64,000 nucleotides of DNA from Chloroflexota bacterium (GCA_020161265.1 JAIUOC010000002.1:583230-647229); one strand, 5' to 3'; positions 16,808-25,823 are shown, counted from the first letter of the stretch. The notes: generated by a model not told the origin, from the letters alone. Made by a program: numbers and translations.

Positions 16808-18538
16808 ATGCGACGGATTGTGATCCTGCTGGGCTTGATTTTGAGCCTGATTCTCATCCCCTCGAATTCGCCCTCAACCAGTGCCGCCGAGCCTTCGCGT
16901 CCGGTTTTTGCCTACTACTATGGCTGGTGGGGCAGCCAAACCTGGTATCTCGACAAAATTCGCGACCGCCCGCTGGAACTCTACGAGAGCGACCGCGATA
17001 GCACCATGCTCAACCATATTCGCCAAGCCAAAAATGCTGGCATCGATGGTTTTATTTGTACTTGGCGCTATACATGTGCTCGCTTGCTGCAATTAGCCGA
17101 GCAAGAAGGCAATTTCAACGTAGTTTTCAGCGTTGATCCGGTAGCCGATGGTACGCTCAACTCAACTCAGGCAATTGTCGATAATATGCGTGAAATGGCT
17201 GGCCTCGCCAGCAGCAATGCCTATTGGCGCTGGGATGGCAAGCCAGTTTTCGTCTTCTGGAATGATACAATTTTGCCTGGTGGCCGTGGCTCGCTCAGCG
17301 ATTGGACTGATTTGCGCAGTCGGGTTGATCCCAATCGCAATCAATTTTGGCTTGGGGGCGGGGTCAACTTCAGCCTGCTCGATGTGTTCGATGCGATTCA
17401 CTTTTTCGATATCACGTGGGAACGCAAGCAAGGCGATGCGATGATTTCATATAGCCGCAACTTGCGCGAATATAACAGCAGCCGCAATAGTAACAAACCA
17501 TTTGTCGCGACTGTTATGCCTGGTTATGATGATTTGCTCTATCGCAACGGCCACTTCCGCGACCGCGAAAACGGCAACTACTATCGCGCTGGCTGGGATA
17601 CGGCGATCAATTATCAACCCAAGGCGATCATTTTAACGAGTTGGAATGAATGGTATGAAGGCAGCCAACTTGAGCCAAGCCAAGGTTATGGTAACTTATA
17701 CCTCGATATTTCACGCGAAAAAATTAGTGCCTTCAAAAATAATGTGCCGCCAATTCCTGATGGCTTTGCCGATGCCAACTTTGAAAAAACCTGGCAACGC
17801 ACCGATAAGCCCGTCCAAGATGGCCGCACCAGCCGCTCATGGGTTTGGGGGCCAGCAATCGCCAAAGGCCAGTACGAGCCATATGGTGGTAGCACACGGC
17901 TCGTCCAATATTTCGATAAATCACGTATGGAAGTTAATAATCCCAATGGCGATCGCAACCAGCCATGGTTCGTCACCAATGGGTTATTGGTGGTCGAGAT
18001 GATTCGCGGCCAAGTGCAGATTGGTGATAGCTCGTTTGAACAACGTATCCCAGCTGATGAAGCTTTGGGCGGCGATCCACGGGCAATTAACGATGTTGCA
18101 CCGGGCTATAGCTCACTGCGCAATGTATTGACCAGCCAGCCCGATAAAACTGGCCAAACTATCAGCACTCAACTCAAGCGCGATGCGACGACCAGTGGCA
18201 TTACTGCACCAAGCGTTGTCACCAACGCCCATTATGTGAGCCAAACCCAACATAATATTCCCGATGTCTTCTGGAATTTTATGAACCAAACGGGCACGGT
18301 CTATGAAAATGGCCGCTTTGTCAACGATAAACAAGTCGTTGATTGGGTGTTTGCTTTCGGCTACCCACTGAGCGATGCCTACTGGATGCGGGCCAAACTT
18401 GGTGGCACTGAAACATGGATGTTAGTCCAAGCCTTTGAACGGCGGATCTTGACCTATACCCCAACCAATGCGCCTGCCTTTCAGGTTGAGATGGGCAATG
18501 TAGGCCAACACTATCGCCGCTGGCGCTACGGCAACTAG
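16808..18538 (+). CDS. Secreted GH99-like glycoside hydrolase with C-terminal Chloroflexota-type module
   Basis: 576 residues. A signal peptide (MRRIVILLGLILSLILIPSN, about 1-32) leads into a GH99-like (beta/alpha)8 domain at about 35-310, with PVFAYYYGWWGSQTWY, GIDGFICTW and the family hallmark TSWNEWYEGSQLEP bearing the acidic catalytic-region residues. It probably acts on an alpha-mannoside or similar glycan outside the cell. Residues about 318-576 form a separate module that recurs at the N-terminus of the protein at 41905-44058. ATG 16808 follows AAAGGAGC; the frame extends upstream without a ribosome site. Confidence 0.82.
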   Translation: MRRIVILLGLILSLILIPSNSPSTSAAEPSRPVFAYYYGWWGSQTWYLDKIRDRPLELYESDRDSTMLNHIRQAKNAGIDGFICTWRYTCARLLQLAEQEGNFNVVFSVDPVADGTLNSTQAIVDNMREMAGLASSNAYWRWDGKPVFVFWNDTILPGGRGSLSDWTDLRSRVDPNRNQFWLGGGVNFSLLDVFDAIHFFDITWERKQGDAMISYSRNLREYNSSRNSNKPFVATVMPGYDDLLYRNGHFRDRENGNYYRAGWDTAINYQPKAIILTSWNEWYEGSQLEPSQGYGNLYLDISREKISAFKNNVPPIPDGFADANFEKTWQRTDKPVQDGRTSRSWVWGPAIAKGQYEPYGGSTRLVQYFDKSRMEVNNPNGDRNQPWFVTNGLLVVEMIRGQVQIGDSSFEQRIPADEALGGDPRAINDVAPGYSSLRNVLTSQPDKTGQTISTQLKRDATTSGITAPSVVTNAHYVSQTQHNIPDVFWNFMNQTGTVYENGRFVNDKQVVDWVFAFGYPLSDAYWMRAKLGGTETWMLVQAFERRILTYTPTNAPAFQVEMGNVGQHYRRWRYGN

Positions 18539-18553
18539 TTTAAATTGATCAAC

Positions 18554-18597
18554 AAAAAATGCGCCCACTTCATCATTTGAAGTGGGCGCATTTTTTT
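18554..18597. terminator. Bidirectional rho-independent terminator
   Basis: A stem of about 16 bp, AAATGCGCCCACTTCA/TGAAGTGGGCGCATTT, with a short loop, flanked by runs of A and T. It lies between the convergent GH99-like and DUF3105 genes and can serve both. Confidence 0.92.
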
Positions 18598-18605
18598 AAC
18601 CAAGC

Positions 18606-19220
18606 CTATTGAGGACAGCGCAAGTTAACGCACTCTGGTCCTTTGAGAATAAACTCATCGAAGAAGGCACGAATTGCGGTTTCATCAACACTATCAAGCA
18701 ATTGGCGATGGTTCCAAGCCGTCATGGCAATTTTGGTATCCATATTTTCGCGGCTAACCAAAATCGTGCGATATTGTTCAGCGCTCAAGGCCGTAAACAA
18801 TTTAACCAATTGATCGTTTTCGGCGGCGCTGACTGCGCTGGGCTTGAACCAAATAATCACCCCACCATGCTCCATGTTGTGCACAATCCGTTCATCTTCG
18901 GGGGGATTGGTTTGGTAGAGACCCCATTGAGCAGGGCCAGCCCAGTGGCTGCCAGAGGTTGGGGGATTCTGCTTGTAGGCGACTTTTTCGCCATCGGCAA
19001 CGTGTTGTTGGCCTTCATCGGGCAATTCTTGAACAACCCCAGTCGTTGAGGGTGCTGTCGTTCCTTCGGCAACCGTCACCTTGTCAACTTTATCTCCACC
19101 ACCATTAAGCACCACAACGGCAATCACCACAATCACCAATAGCACGGCCCCAATGCCAAAAAACAATGGCAAACGCGATTTTTGGCCCACTTGGCGACGA
19201 CCACGACGAGGTTGAGACAT
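18606..19220 (-). CDS. DUF3105 membrane-anchored protein
   Basis: 204 residues. A basic N-terminus (RRGRRQVGQKSR) is followed by one membrane segment (about 18-40). An extracytoplasmic domain then shows NPPTSGSHWAGPAQWGLYQT and IVHNMEHGGVIIWFKP, the conserved His/Cys-containing core of DUF3105, with two Cys near the C-terminus (PECVNLRCPQ). The biochemical role of the family is unknown. It lies 21 bp downstream of psuG and is probably co-transcribed. AAGGAG precedes the start. Confidence 0.85.
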   Translation of the reverse strand: MSQPRRGRRQVGQKSRLPLFFGIGAVLLVIVVIAVVVLNGGGDKVDKVTVAEGTTAPSTTGVVQELPDEGQQHVADGEKVAYKQNPPTSGSHWAGPAQWGLYQTNPPEDERIVHNMEHGGVIIWFKPSAVSAAENDQLVKLFTALSAEQYRTILVSRENMDTKIAMTAWNHRQLLDSVDETAIRAFFDEFILKGPECVNLRCPQ

Positions 19221-19241
19221 GCGAAAAACTCCTTGAATAAC

Positions 19242-20153
19242 TTAAACTGATTGGAACAAAGCAACTGCAACTTGAGCAGCCACCTGAGCATTATTATTAA
19301 GTAAAGCGGTGTTAGTGGCGATGCTTTCGCCTTCGGTTTCGCGGGCCATAGCGCTCAGCAAAAATGGCGTAACTGCTGCGCCACGAATGCCTGCTGCTTC
19401 GGCTTGGGCAATTGCCCGACCAATTGCCGCCTCGACAAATTGAGGATCAAGCGCTTTTTCAACTGGTGGTGGCACTGCCAAAACCATGCCACTGCCCCCG
19501 CCATACACTCGATGCGCCGCCCATGCGGCGGCGGCTTGAGCTGGGTCATCAACGCGGCGACCCAATTGCAAACCACTGTGAGCACTATAGAAAGCAGGCA
19601 ACTCTTCAGTCGTATAGCCAACCACAGGCACACCATAGGTTTCAAGCACTTCAAGCGTTGCTGACAAATCAAGAATCGATTTAGCGCCAGCGCAAACCAC
19701 TAAAACCGAGCTTTTGCCTAACTCCCCAAGATCGGCTGAAACGTCCCAGGTATCGCGAGCACCGCGATGCACGCCGCCAATCCCGCCAGTTGCAAACACC
19801 TGAATGCCCGCCAACTCGGCGATGGCCATGGTTGCCGCAACCGTGGTAGCACCATCGCGACCAGCAGCTACCGCGTAGCCAATATCGCGGCGGCTAAGTT
19901 TGAGCACATCCTTGGCCGTGGCAAAATGCTCAATTTGCTCGTTGGTTAGCCCAACATGCACTTGCCCTTGAATTACGGCAATCGTGGCAGGCACGGCTCC
20001 CCCCGCTCGTACAGTCGCCTCAAGTTGCAAAGCAATCTCACGATTATGCGGGTACGGCAAGCCATGGCTAATCACAGTAGACTCCAAGGCCACGACTGGT
20101 TGGCCATTGGCAAACGCTGCTTGCACCTCAGGTGCCAGAATTAACTTCGTCAC
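19242..20153 (-). CDS. psuG: Pseudouridine-5'-phosphate glycosidase
   Basis: 303 residues, near the usual PsuG length (E. coli 312). It shows PVVALESTVISHGLPYPHN, GIQVFATGGIGGVHRGARDT, WDVSADLGELG and CAGAKSILDLSATLEVLETY. It cleaves pseudouridine 5'-phosphate to uracil and ribose 5-phosphate, allowing reuse of the modified base. The start is placed at GTG 20153, 8 nt after GAAGGA; the frame continues 19 codons upstream without a ribosome site. No PsuK-type kinase is adjacent. Confidence 0.93.
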   Translation of the reverse strand: MTKLILAPEVQAAFANGQPVVALESTVISHGLPYPHNREIALQLEATVRAGGAVPATIAVIQGQVHVGLTNEQIEHFATAKDVLKLSRRDIGYAVAAGRDGATTVAATMAIAELAGIQVFATGGIGGVHRGARDTWDVSADLGELGKSSVLVVCAGAKSILDLSATLEVLETYGVPVVGYTTEELPAFYSAHSGLQLGRRVDDPAQAAAAWAAHRVYGGGSGMVLAVPPPVEKALDPQFVEAAIGRAIAQAEAAGIRGAAVTPFLLSAMARETEGESIATNTALLNNNAQVAAQVAVALFQSV

Positions 20154-20284
20154 AATGGATTTCCTTCTGTATGAATCAAAACGCAGGTCAGCCTCAATCA
20201 CTTCAATCAAAGCAAAACTATACCATAACTACATCTTCTAGATGCGTGCCGATAGTCCTAAATTAATATTCTAACTTAAGTTAC

Positions 20285-20450
20285 TCAAGAACAAGGGAGG
20301 AGGGGTCAGGGATCAGGGGCGAGGGGTCAGAAGCCTATAGCCTCATTACTTCGTGTGCTTCGTGCCCTTCGTGGATCAAACCTGACCCCTGATCTCTAAC
20401 CCCTGAGCTATGCTATGTTCTATGCTCTTTGCTCTATGTTCTGCATAATC
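20285..20450. repeat. Composite inverted intergenic repeat
   Basis: The left arm GGGGTCAGGGATCAGGGGCG and the right arm CCTGACCCCTGATCTCTAAC are reverse complements in outline. Between them is CTTCGTGTGCTTCGTGCCCT. To the right lies a run of TATGTTCTATGCTCTTTGCT words. It is flanked by psuG (minus) and the first membrane paralogue (plus). Confidence 0.75.
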
Positions 20451-20474
20451 TACCACTAGACTATGATTTTATGG

Positions 20475-20480
20475 CATAAT
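20475..20480 (+). promoter_or_regulatory. Probable -10 of the first membrane paralogue
   Basis: TGG-CATAAT, an extended -10-like word 124 bp upstream of the ATG, implying a leader of about 117 nt. Confidence 0.35.
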
Positions 20481-20603
20481 AGGGCTACTCCACGTTTGAG
20501 CAGCGACATCGACCAGTAGCAGTATTTCCCCCATGCTTGTGGAAAGGCTACCACCCCATGTATCCGCAGCGGTCTGACACTATCAAGAATTAGGGGGTTT
20601 GAT

Positions 20604-21689
20604 ATGGCCTCAATCGGACGGATTGGTCGGAATGTTTCGAGTTTGCCTCGCCCAGACGAATATCCACCATCGAGTATCACCTTTGATTTTATGTCAATGG
20701 TCTTTGCGGCGTGGTGGCTGATTGGCTTGTTCGCTGATGGCGCAGCCCATGCTGCTAACGCTGTTGATACCTTCTTCACTCCATGGCACTTGATTCTCTA
20801 CTCGGGCTTTTTGGCGGTAGCCTTGTGGATTGGTGGGCTGCAACTGCGCAATATGTACAAAGGCTACACCCTTTGGCGAGCCTTGCCGCGTGGCTATTTG
20901 CTGGCACTCGTGGGCATCATCTTATTTGCGATTGCCGCCCCACTTGATTTTATTTGGCATGATGTGTTTGGCTTTGAGTTGCGGCTTGATGCTTTGCTCA
21001 GCCCACCGCACTTGATGCTAATTTCTGGCGCGATGTTATTTGGAACCGCTCCATTGCGCACTGCCTGGATTCGCATGCAACAAGGCGAAAAATTAGCAGG
21101 CTGGCGGGGCGGATTAGCACCAATGGTCATGTCGCTGTTTTTTCTGATGGTCACGACCGCCTTTATGACCCAATATGCCCATCCGTTAGCCTCACCCAAG
21201 TGGCTTTCATTGCCTTATAGTGTCGAACAAGAAATGTATCGGGCTGATCTGTGGGGCATTGCCTCAGCCCATATCAGCACCTTCGTCTTGATTAGCATTT
21301 TGCTGCTGTCGTTGCGCTTTTGGCCCTTGCCCTTTGGCTCGATCACACTGCTGATCGGTGGCAGTATGTTCTTGCTATGGGCGATGCGTGCCTCCCGCGT
21401 CATGCAATACTGGCCTGTTTTAGTTTGGGCCGTGGTGATTGGCCTTGCTGCCGATTGCGCTATGCACTATTGGAAGATCGATCGTCATAATCGCTTGGGC
21501 ATTCGCTTGTTATGTAGTTTATTGCCCGCTGGCTTCTTTCTAGGTTATTACCTGATTATTATGGCTGGGCCTGGCCTCACCTGGATTACCCATATGTGGA
21601 CAGGTATGATTTTCGAGGTCGCAATTGTTGGCTTGATTCTGAGTTTCTTGGTGGCTCCACCCTACGAAGCACCGAGCAAACCTGCCTAA
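20604..21689 (+). CDS. Multipass membrane protein of unknown function (paralogue A)
   Basis: 361 residues with about nine membrane segments. It is about 55-60% identical by eye to the next gene (21938-23023), with no large gaps. Residues kept in both include DG-AHA, DTFF-PWH-LYSGF, APLD-WH-FGFELRLDAL and SPPHLM-ISGAMLFGTAPLRT. The invariant His and Asp in membrane-border positions suggest metal or cofactor binding (inference). I do not recognise a named family. ATG 20604 follows AGGGGG. A terminator follows the gene. Confidence 0.8.
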   Translation: MASIGRIGRNVSSLPRPDEYPPSSITFDFMSMVFAAWWLIGLFADGAAHAANAVDTFFTPWHLILYSGFLAVALWIGGLQLRNMYKGYTLWRALPRGYLLALVGIILFAIAAPLDFIWHDVFGFELRLDALLSPPHLMLISGAMLFGTAPLRTAWIRMQQGEKLAGWRGGLAPMVMSLFFLMVTTAFMTQYAHPLASPKWLSLPYSVEQEMYRADLWGIASAHISTFVLISILLLSLRFWPLPFGSITLLIGGSMFLLWAMRASRVMQYWPVLVWAVVIGLAADCAMHYWKIDRHNRLGIRLLCSLLPAGFFLGYYLIIMAGPGLTWITHMWTGMIFEVAIVGLILSFLVAPPYEAPSKPA

Positions 21690-21708
21690 ATCTATCCGTT
21701 AGAAAGTT

Positions 21709-21748
21709 CAAACGCACTCCATTCGTCGATGGAGTGCGTTTAATTTAA
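21709..21748 (+). terminator. Rho-independent terminator after paralogue A
   Basis: A 13-bp perfect stem AAACGCACTCCAT/ATGGAGTGCGTTT, a 6-nt loop, then TTTAATTT. Confidence 0.85.
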
Positions 21749-21827
21749 GTGTAGGAAAACTAGGCTAGATAGCACCTTTTGGTTTACTTAGCGTTTACCT
21801 TTTGGCTATCGCCGATTGTTGAATCTA

Positions 21828-21836
21828 TGCTACTAT
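21828..21836 (+). promoter_or_regulatory. Probable promoter of paralogue B (extended -10)
   Basis: TGCTACTAT, one base from the TGCTACAAT word seen before mutL and cmk. It predicts a leader of about 95 nt. Confidence 0.4.
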
Positions 21837-21937
21837 TGGCATATCTTATGACAAGGCGGTCGAGCCATTCTTGCAATTAGCATCCAAGCTGCTAGCTCTT
21901 TATCGCCGCCGCACTATCAACCTCAAGGAGGCCAAGA

Positions 21938-23023
21938 ATGGCAACGGTCGGCCCAACCAAAACCACTGCGTCACGGCTGAATCCGGCCCCTACGGGCCAT
22001 CCGCCATTCAGCAAGCGCCTTGATGTCTTGTGCATCATCTTCAGCATTTGGCTATTAATTGGCCTATTTATTGATGGTTTGGCCCATGCCGAGCAATTGA
22101 TCGATACCTTCTTTTCGCCGTGGCATGCCGTGCTTTATTCGGGTTTTCTGGGCATTACAACCGTGATTGGCACGGTACAAATTCGTAATATGTACCGCCA
22201 ATATCCGCTAACCAAAGCACTGCCGCAAGGCTATTTCCCCGCATTGCTTGGGATTATCCTCTTTTCGTTTGCGGCTCCGCTGGATTTAATGTGGCATGAA
22301 TGGTTTGGTTTTGAGTTACGGCTTGATGCCTTATTTAGCCCACCACATTTGATGATTATCAGCGGCGCGATGTTGTTTGGAACTGCTCCGTTACGCACTG
22401 CTTGGCTTCAAGCTCAAGCTGGGGTACATCTGCGGGGCTGGCGTGATTTGGGCACGATGGTGATGTCGCTGTTTTTCTTGATGGCTGCCGTTAGTTTCTT
22501 TACCCAATATGCTAGTCCAATTGTGAATGCACCGTTTCTCTCTGAGCCGTACCTTGAATCAACCATGTCGAATATTGATATGCGCGGCATCAGCACTGGC
22601 ATTATCACCACACTGGTGTTGATTGGAATTTTGCTGCTCTCGCTGCGTTTCTGGCCCTTACCATTTGGTGCAATGACCCTATTAATTGGTGGCAGCACTG
22701 GCCTGATTTGGTTTGTGCATAATAAAAGTTCACAAGCCTATTGGCCTATTGTCGTTTGGGCGGCGATTGTCGGCTTGCTCGCTGATATTGCAATGCATAT
22801 GTGGCAGATCAATCAACAACGACCCTTGGCGGTGCGCTTGGTCTGTAGCCTACTGCCAGCAAGCTTTTTCCTAGGCTATTACTTGATCATTATGGCAAGC
22901 CTAGGATTGAATTGGATTGCTCATATGTGGACTGGCATGGTCTTTGAGGTGGCAATTTTGGGCTTTTGCTTGAGCTTAATCGCGATTCCACCATATTCGA
23001 AGAGCATAGAACATAGAACATAG
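21938..23023 (+). CDS. Multipass membrane protein of unknown function (paralogue B)
   Basis: 361 residues, a tandem paralogue of 20604-21689. It has the same conserved blocks (DTFFSPWHAVLYSGF, APLDLMWHEWFGFELRLDAL, SPPHLMIISGAMLFGTAPLR and LLLSLRFWPLPFGAMTLLIG). Its N-terminal 20 residues are unrelated to those of the paralogue. The last residues, SKSIEHRT, are encoded by an AGAGCATAGAACATAG repeat, so the native C-terminus has been overwritten. The start follows AAGGAGG. It has its own promoter and is separated from A by a terminator, so the two are independently expressed. Confidence 0.8.
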   Translation: MATVGPTKTTASRLNPAPTGHPPFSKRLDVLCIIFSIWLLIGLFIDGLAHAEQLIDTFFSPWHAVLYSGFLGITTVIGTVQIRNMYRQYPLTKALPQGYFPALLGIILFSFAAPLDLMWHEWFGFELRLDALFSPPHLMIISGAMLFGTAPLRTAWLQAQAGVHLRGWRDLGTMVMSLFFLMAAVSFFTQYASPIVNAPFLSEPYLESTMSNIDMRGISTGIITTLVLIGILLLSLRFWPLPFGAMTLLIGGSTGLIWFVHNKSSQAYWPIVVWAAIVGLLADIAMHMWQINQQRPLAVRLVCSLLPASFFLGYYLIIMASLGLNWIAHMWTGMVFEVAILGFCLSLIAIPPYSKSIEHRT

Positions 23024-23210
23024 CATAGGGATTAGGGGCCAGAGGTCAGGGATCAGTTTTGATCTACGAAGAACACGAAGCGCACAAAGTACTATTATCT
23101 ATTGCCTAGCAGGTTCAAAACCCAACCATCCTAATCTGTGGCAAAATAGCCTTAGCGATCTGCGCGCTCTTCGCGGTTCCAAAGTTCCGATCCTCTCCCA
23201 TGCCCCCTTC
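23000..23210. repeat. Composite intergenic repeat overlapping the 3' end of paralogue B
   Basis: Order: AGAGCATAGAACATAGAACA, then GGGGCCAGAGGTCAGGGATC, then CTACGAAGAACACGAAGCGC, and an opposed CTTCGCGGTTCC near 23170. It lies between convergent genes. Confidence 0.7.
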
Positions 23211-23218
23211 GCCCCTGA

Positions 23219-24235
23219 TCACTCCTCAACCGTGGCCAAATCGGTTTTGAGCAAGGCATCGCCCAGCGGGTAGCGCAGCGAAACTAAAAAGCCCAGTACC
23301 ACATTAATCACATTCAACACCAAAAACAGGGTTGAAATGCCTAATGCCAAACTGGTCGCTTGTTCGCTGGTGAAGCTGCCACCAGCCACTGGCACCATTT
23401 GACCAGTTTGAGCTAAGTTGGTCATAATCAAAATCATCACGACATCGCGAATGCCAATGCCAGCAATCGAAATCACACTGACCAACGAGATAATCGCAAT
23501 CATGGCCATATACGGGCCAATATCAATCTTGACTCCGGTTGCCAGAAACAGTAAATACAGCCGAATAAACGTCCAGCCTAAGGTGACGAATGAGAATAGA
23601 ACCAAGGTCCCAATCCGGCTGAGTGGCATATGCAACACACGATCTTTGAGGCCAGCTTTAACCGCGAGTTGGCGTAATTTGGCAGGCACAACCACTGGCA
23701 CAACTTTGGTCGTAAACCAACGCCGCAAGCCAGCACTCGCTAAAATCGCCACACCAACCACCACACCCAAAAGCGATGCCACAATCAAGAGTTGCACATT
23801 GCCTGGCAAAAAGGTGCGGTAAAAATACAAGCCTGAGCCAGCAATAATCCCCATAATTGCCACATCGAAGAAGCGATCAACCACAATTGAAAGCAAACTT
23901 GGCCCCAGCGGATGACCTTCGCGGCGCAAATACCAAGCCTTGACCGCATCGCCGCCCTGGCCAGGCGTAACTGAGCCAACGAAAATGCCCAAGGTATAGA
24001 GCAATGAAGCAAACCATGGGCTAATTTCAATATTCCAGCCTTGCAAAATCAAGCGCCAGCGCCAGCCCTTGGAATAGAGAAATGGCAATACCAAGACCAC
24101 CGAACCACCAAACAACCAAGGATCGGTGGTGCGAATCACATTCCAAATGCTAGTAAGATCGTTGGTAGCCAGAAACCAAATCAAGATCGCTGGCCCCAAG
24201 GCAGTCAAAAGCCCATTGATAATTCGTTTTTTCAT
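23219..24235 (-). CDS. Lysylphosphatidylglycerol synthetase/UPF0104-type membrane protein (flippase-like)
   Basis: 338 residues, eight or nine membrane segments. The family features are PFLYSKGWRWRLILQGW, LGIFVGSVTPGQGGDAVKAW and LLSIVVDRFFDVAIMGI, as in the AglD/MprF membrane-domain family (PF03706). Members help flip or modify lipid-linked head groups. The start overlaps the stop of the upstream glycosyltransferase (ATGA), so the two likely work together on a polyprenyl- or lipid-linked sugar. Confidence 0.85.
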   Translation of the reverse strand: MKKRIINGLLTALGPAILIWFLATNDLTSIWNVIRTTDPWLFGGSVVLVLPFLYSKGWRWRLILQGWNIEISPWFASLLYTLGIFVGSVTPGQGGDAVKAWYLRREGHPLGPSLLSIVVDRFFDVAIMGIIAGSGLYFYRTFLPGNVQLLIVASLLGVVVGVAILASAGLRRWFTTKVVPVVVPAKLRQLAVKAGLKDRVLHMPLSRIGTLVLFSFVTLGWTFIRLYLLFLATGVKIDIGPYMAMIAIISLVSVISIAGIGIRDVVMILIMTNLAQTGQMVPVAGGSFTSEQATSLALGISTLFLVLNVINVVLGFLVSLRYPLGDALLKTDLATVEE

Positions 24236-25149
24236 TGGCGAATCCGTTCAAAGCGCAGCGCTGCAATTGTTTCGGCCAACAAGCCAAAACAAAAGAAAAA
24301 CATGGTCGCAATCAAGCAAAACAGCGCCGTCGGCGGCAGATGCAACCAATTATTATCGTTCAGCGCTCCCAACACATACGAAATAATACATAGCACAAAG
24401 AAAAAGCCACTAACTGGCATAAACACCCGAATCGGATTAAACAGGCTGATAATCCGCAGGATGATGATGGTAAATTTAAAGCCATTTTTCAGCAGCTTTT
24501 GCTTAGAGCGACCACCTTGACGGCGTTGCATGGCGATTGGCTCGAAGCGCACGTGGTAGCCAGCTTTGGCAAAAGCCAAGGCGCTGGTGGTTGGCCACGA
24601 AAATTGGTTTGGCAAGAGATGAATATAATCAAGCAAAATTGAACGCCGAAAAGCCCGAAAGCCCGAAGTCAAATCTTGCATTTCCATGCCTGTCAGATAC
24701 GAGCCAAGCCCATTCAAGGCGCTATTGCCCAGCCAACGCAGCCAATTTTCCTGGCCTGAGCGTGAACGAGCGCCTATCACCATATCGTAATCGCCGATAT
24801 AGCTCAATAACCGTTCGATGTCGGCGGGGTTGTGCTGCCCATCGCCATCCATAATGATCACGATTTCGCCAGTCGCGGCTCGAACACCAGTTTTGACCCC
24901 AGCGCCGTTGCCAATGTTATAAGGACGGGTGATCACGCGTGCTCCGGCAGTGGTGGCAATTTCCACGGTTGCATCGGCAGAATGATCATCAACCACGATA
25001 ATTTCAAGTTCAGGGTAGCGTGTGCGAACCTCGTGCACCACCCCGCCAATTGTTGCGGCTTCATTAAAGGCTGGAATCACAATGCTCACCGTCCAAGGAA
25101 ACGGTGATGACGTTGTGGTTAGAGCACTTGCAAGCGTTGTGCGTTCCAC
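24232..25149 (-). CDS. Family 2 glycosyltransferase, DPM1/polyprenyl-phosphate hexosyltransferase-like
   Basis: 305 residues. The GT-A domain opens SIVIPAFNEAATIGGVVHEV, with IIVVDDHSADAT, the acceptor-side RPYNIGNGAGVKTG and the metal-binding MDGDGQHNPAD. Two C-terminal membrane segments (about 240-300) anchor it. It is likely to load a sugar onto a polyprenyl phosphate at the inner face of the membrane. The start is GTG 25149 with GGAGG 7 nt upstream. It is coupled to the flippase-like gene. Confidence 0.88.
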   Translation of the reverse strand: MERTTLASALTTTSSPFPWTVSIVIPAFNEAATIGGVVHEVRTRYPELEIIVVDDHSADATVEIATTAGARVITRPYNIGNGAGVKTGVRAATGEIVIIMDGDGQHNPADIERLLSYIGDYDMVIGARSRSGQENWLRWLGNSALNGLGSYLTGMEMQDLTSGFRAFRRSILLDYIHLLPNQFSWPTTSALAFAKAGYHVRFEPIAMQRRQGGRSKQKLLKNGFKFTIIILRIISLFNPIRVFMPVSGFFFVLCIISYVLGALNDNNWLHLPPTALFCLIATMFFFCFGLLAETIAALRFERIRQ

Positions 25150-25187
25150 AGTTGAACCTCCGGAGAGGCATTGTACCAGAAACTAGC

Positions 25188-25823
25188 CTAGCGCAAACGC
25201 ATGGTTTGGGGCCACAATTGCAGCGCATTCGCAACAATCGCTTGGAGTTGATTGGTGCTAGCTCCCAAGCGTGCTTGCAACGACATGCCTTGCAGCACAC
25301 AAATGAAAAATTGAGCTAATTCATCAGCGTTAGTCGTAACTGGCAACTCACCTGTTTGCACGCCCAAATCGATCAATTCGTTGATTTTGCTCATACGTTG
25401 CTGGCAGCGCTCCACGATGGCTTGCTCAATTTCATGCGAATCGTAAGTTGTGGCAATGCTAGAAAGCACAAAACAGCCCGCTGGATAAGCCGCATCGCTG
25501 AAGGCCTCAGCCGCCCGTTGCAGCAGTTGGACCAACATCGCTCGTGGCGAGCTTTGGTCGCTGGGTACGGCGTAAACGTAGGCTCCGCGCGTTGCCAAAT
25601 AATGGTCGATCGCTTCGAGAAAAAAGGCTTGCTTGCTGCCAAAAGCGGCATACAAACTCGGCGGATTGATCCCCAAGCAGGTTGTCAGATCAGCCATCGA
25701 GAGCGTTTCGTAGCCATGCTGCCAAAATTGGCGCATCGCACACTCCAAGGCATTGGTTCGGTCAAATTCGCGTGGTCGGCCACGCCGTTGGTTATTGGCT
25801 AATGGAAGTTCTTGGGTAGACAT
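25188..25823 (-). CDS. TetR-family transcriptional regulator
   Basis: 211 residues. The N-terminal HTH is ALECAMRQFWQHGYETLSMA followed by DLTTCLGINPPSLYAAFGSK, with a C-terminal ligand domain. PAGCFVLSSIA resembles the subgroup that includes AcrR-like repressors of detoxification genes. It is divergent from the peroxiredoxin-like gene across about 100 bp that is AT-rich and holds TATTATAC/GTAATAAT half-sites near 25855-25877, so it probably controls that gene and itself. ATG 25823 follows AGAGGA. Confidence 0.88.
   Translation of the reverse strand: MSTQELPLANNQRRGRPREFDRTNALECAMRQFWQHGYETLSMADLTTCLGINPPSLYAAFGSKQAFFLEAIDHYLATRGAYVYAVPSDQSSPRAMLVQLLQRAAEAFSDAAYPAGCFVLSSIATTYDSHEIEQAIVERCQQRMSKINELIDLGVQTGELPVTTNADELAQFFICVLQGMSLQARLGASTNQLQAIVANALQLWPQTMRLR

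Noticed and set aside
20456..20779. Minus-strand frame antisense to the start of paralogue A
   Set aside because: It overlaps a strongly supported membrane protein and its own promoter; no domain.
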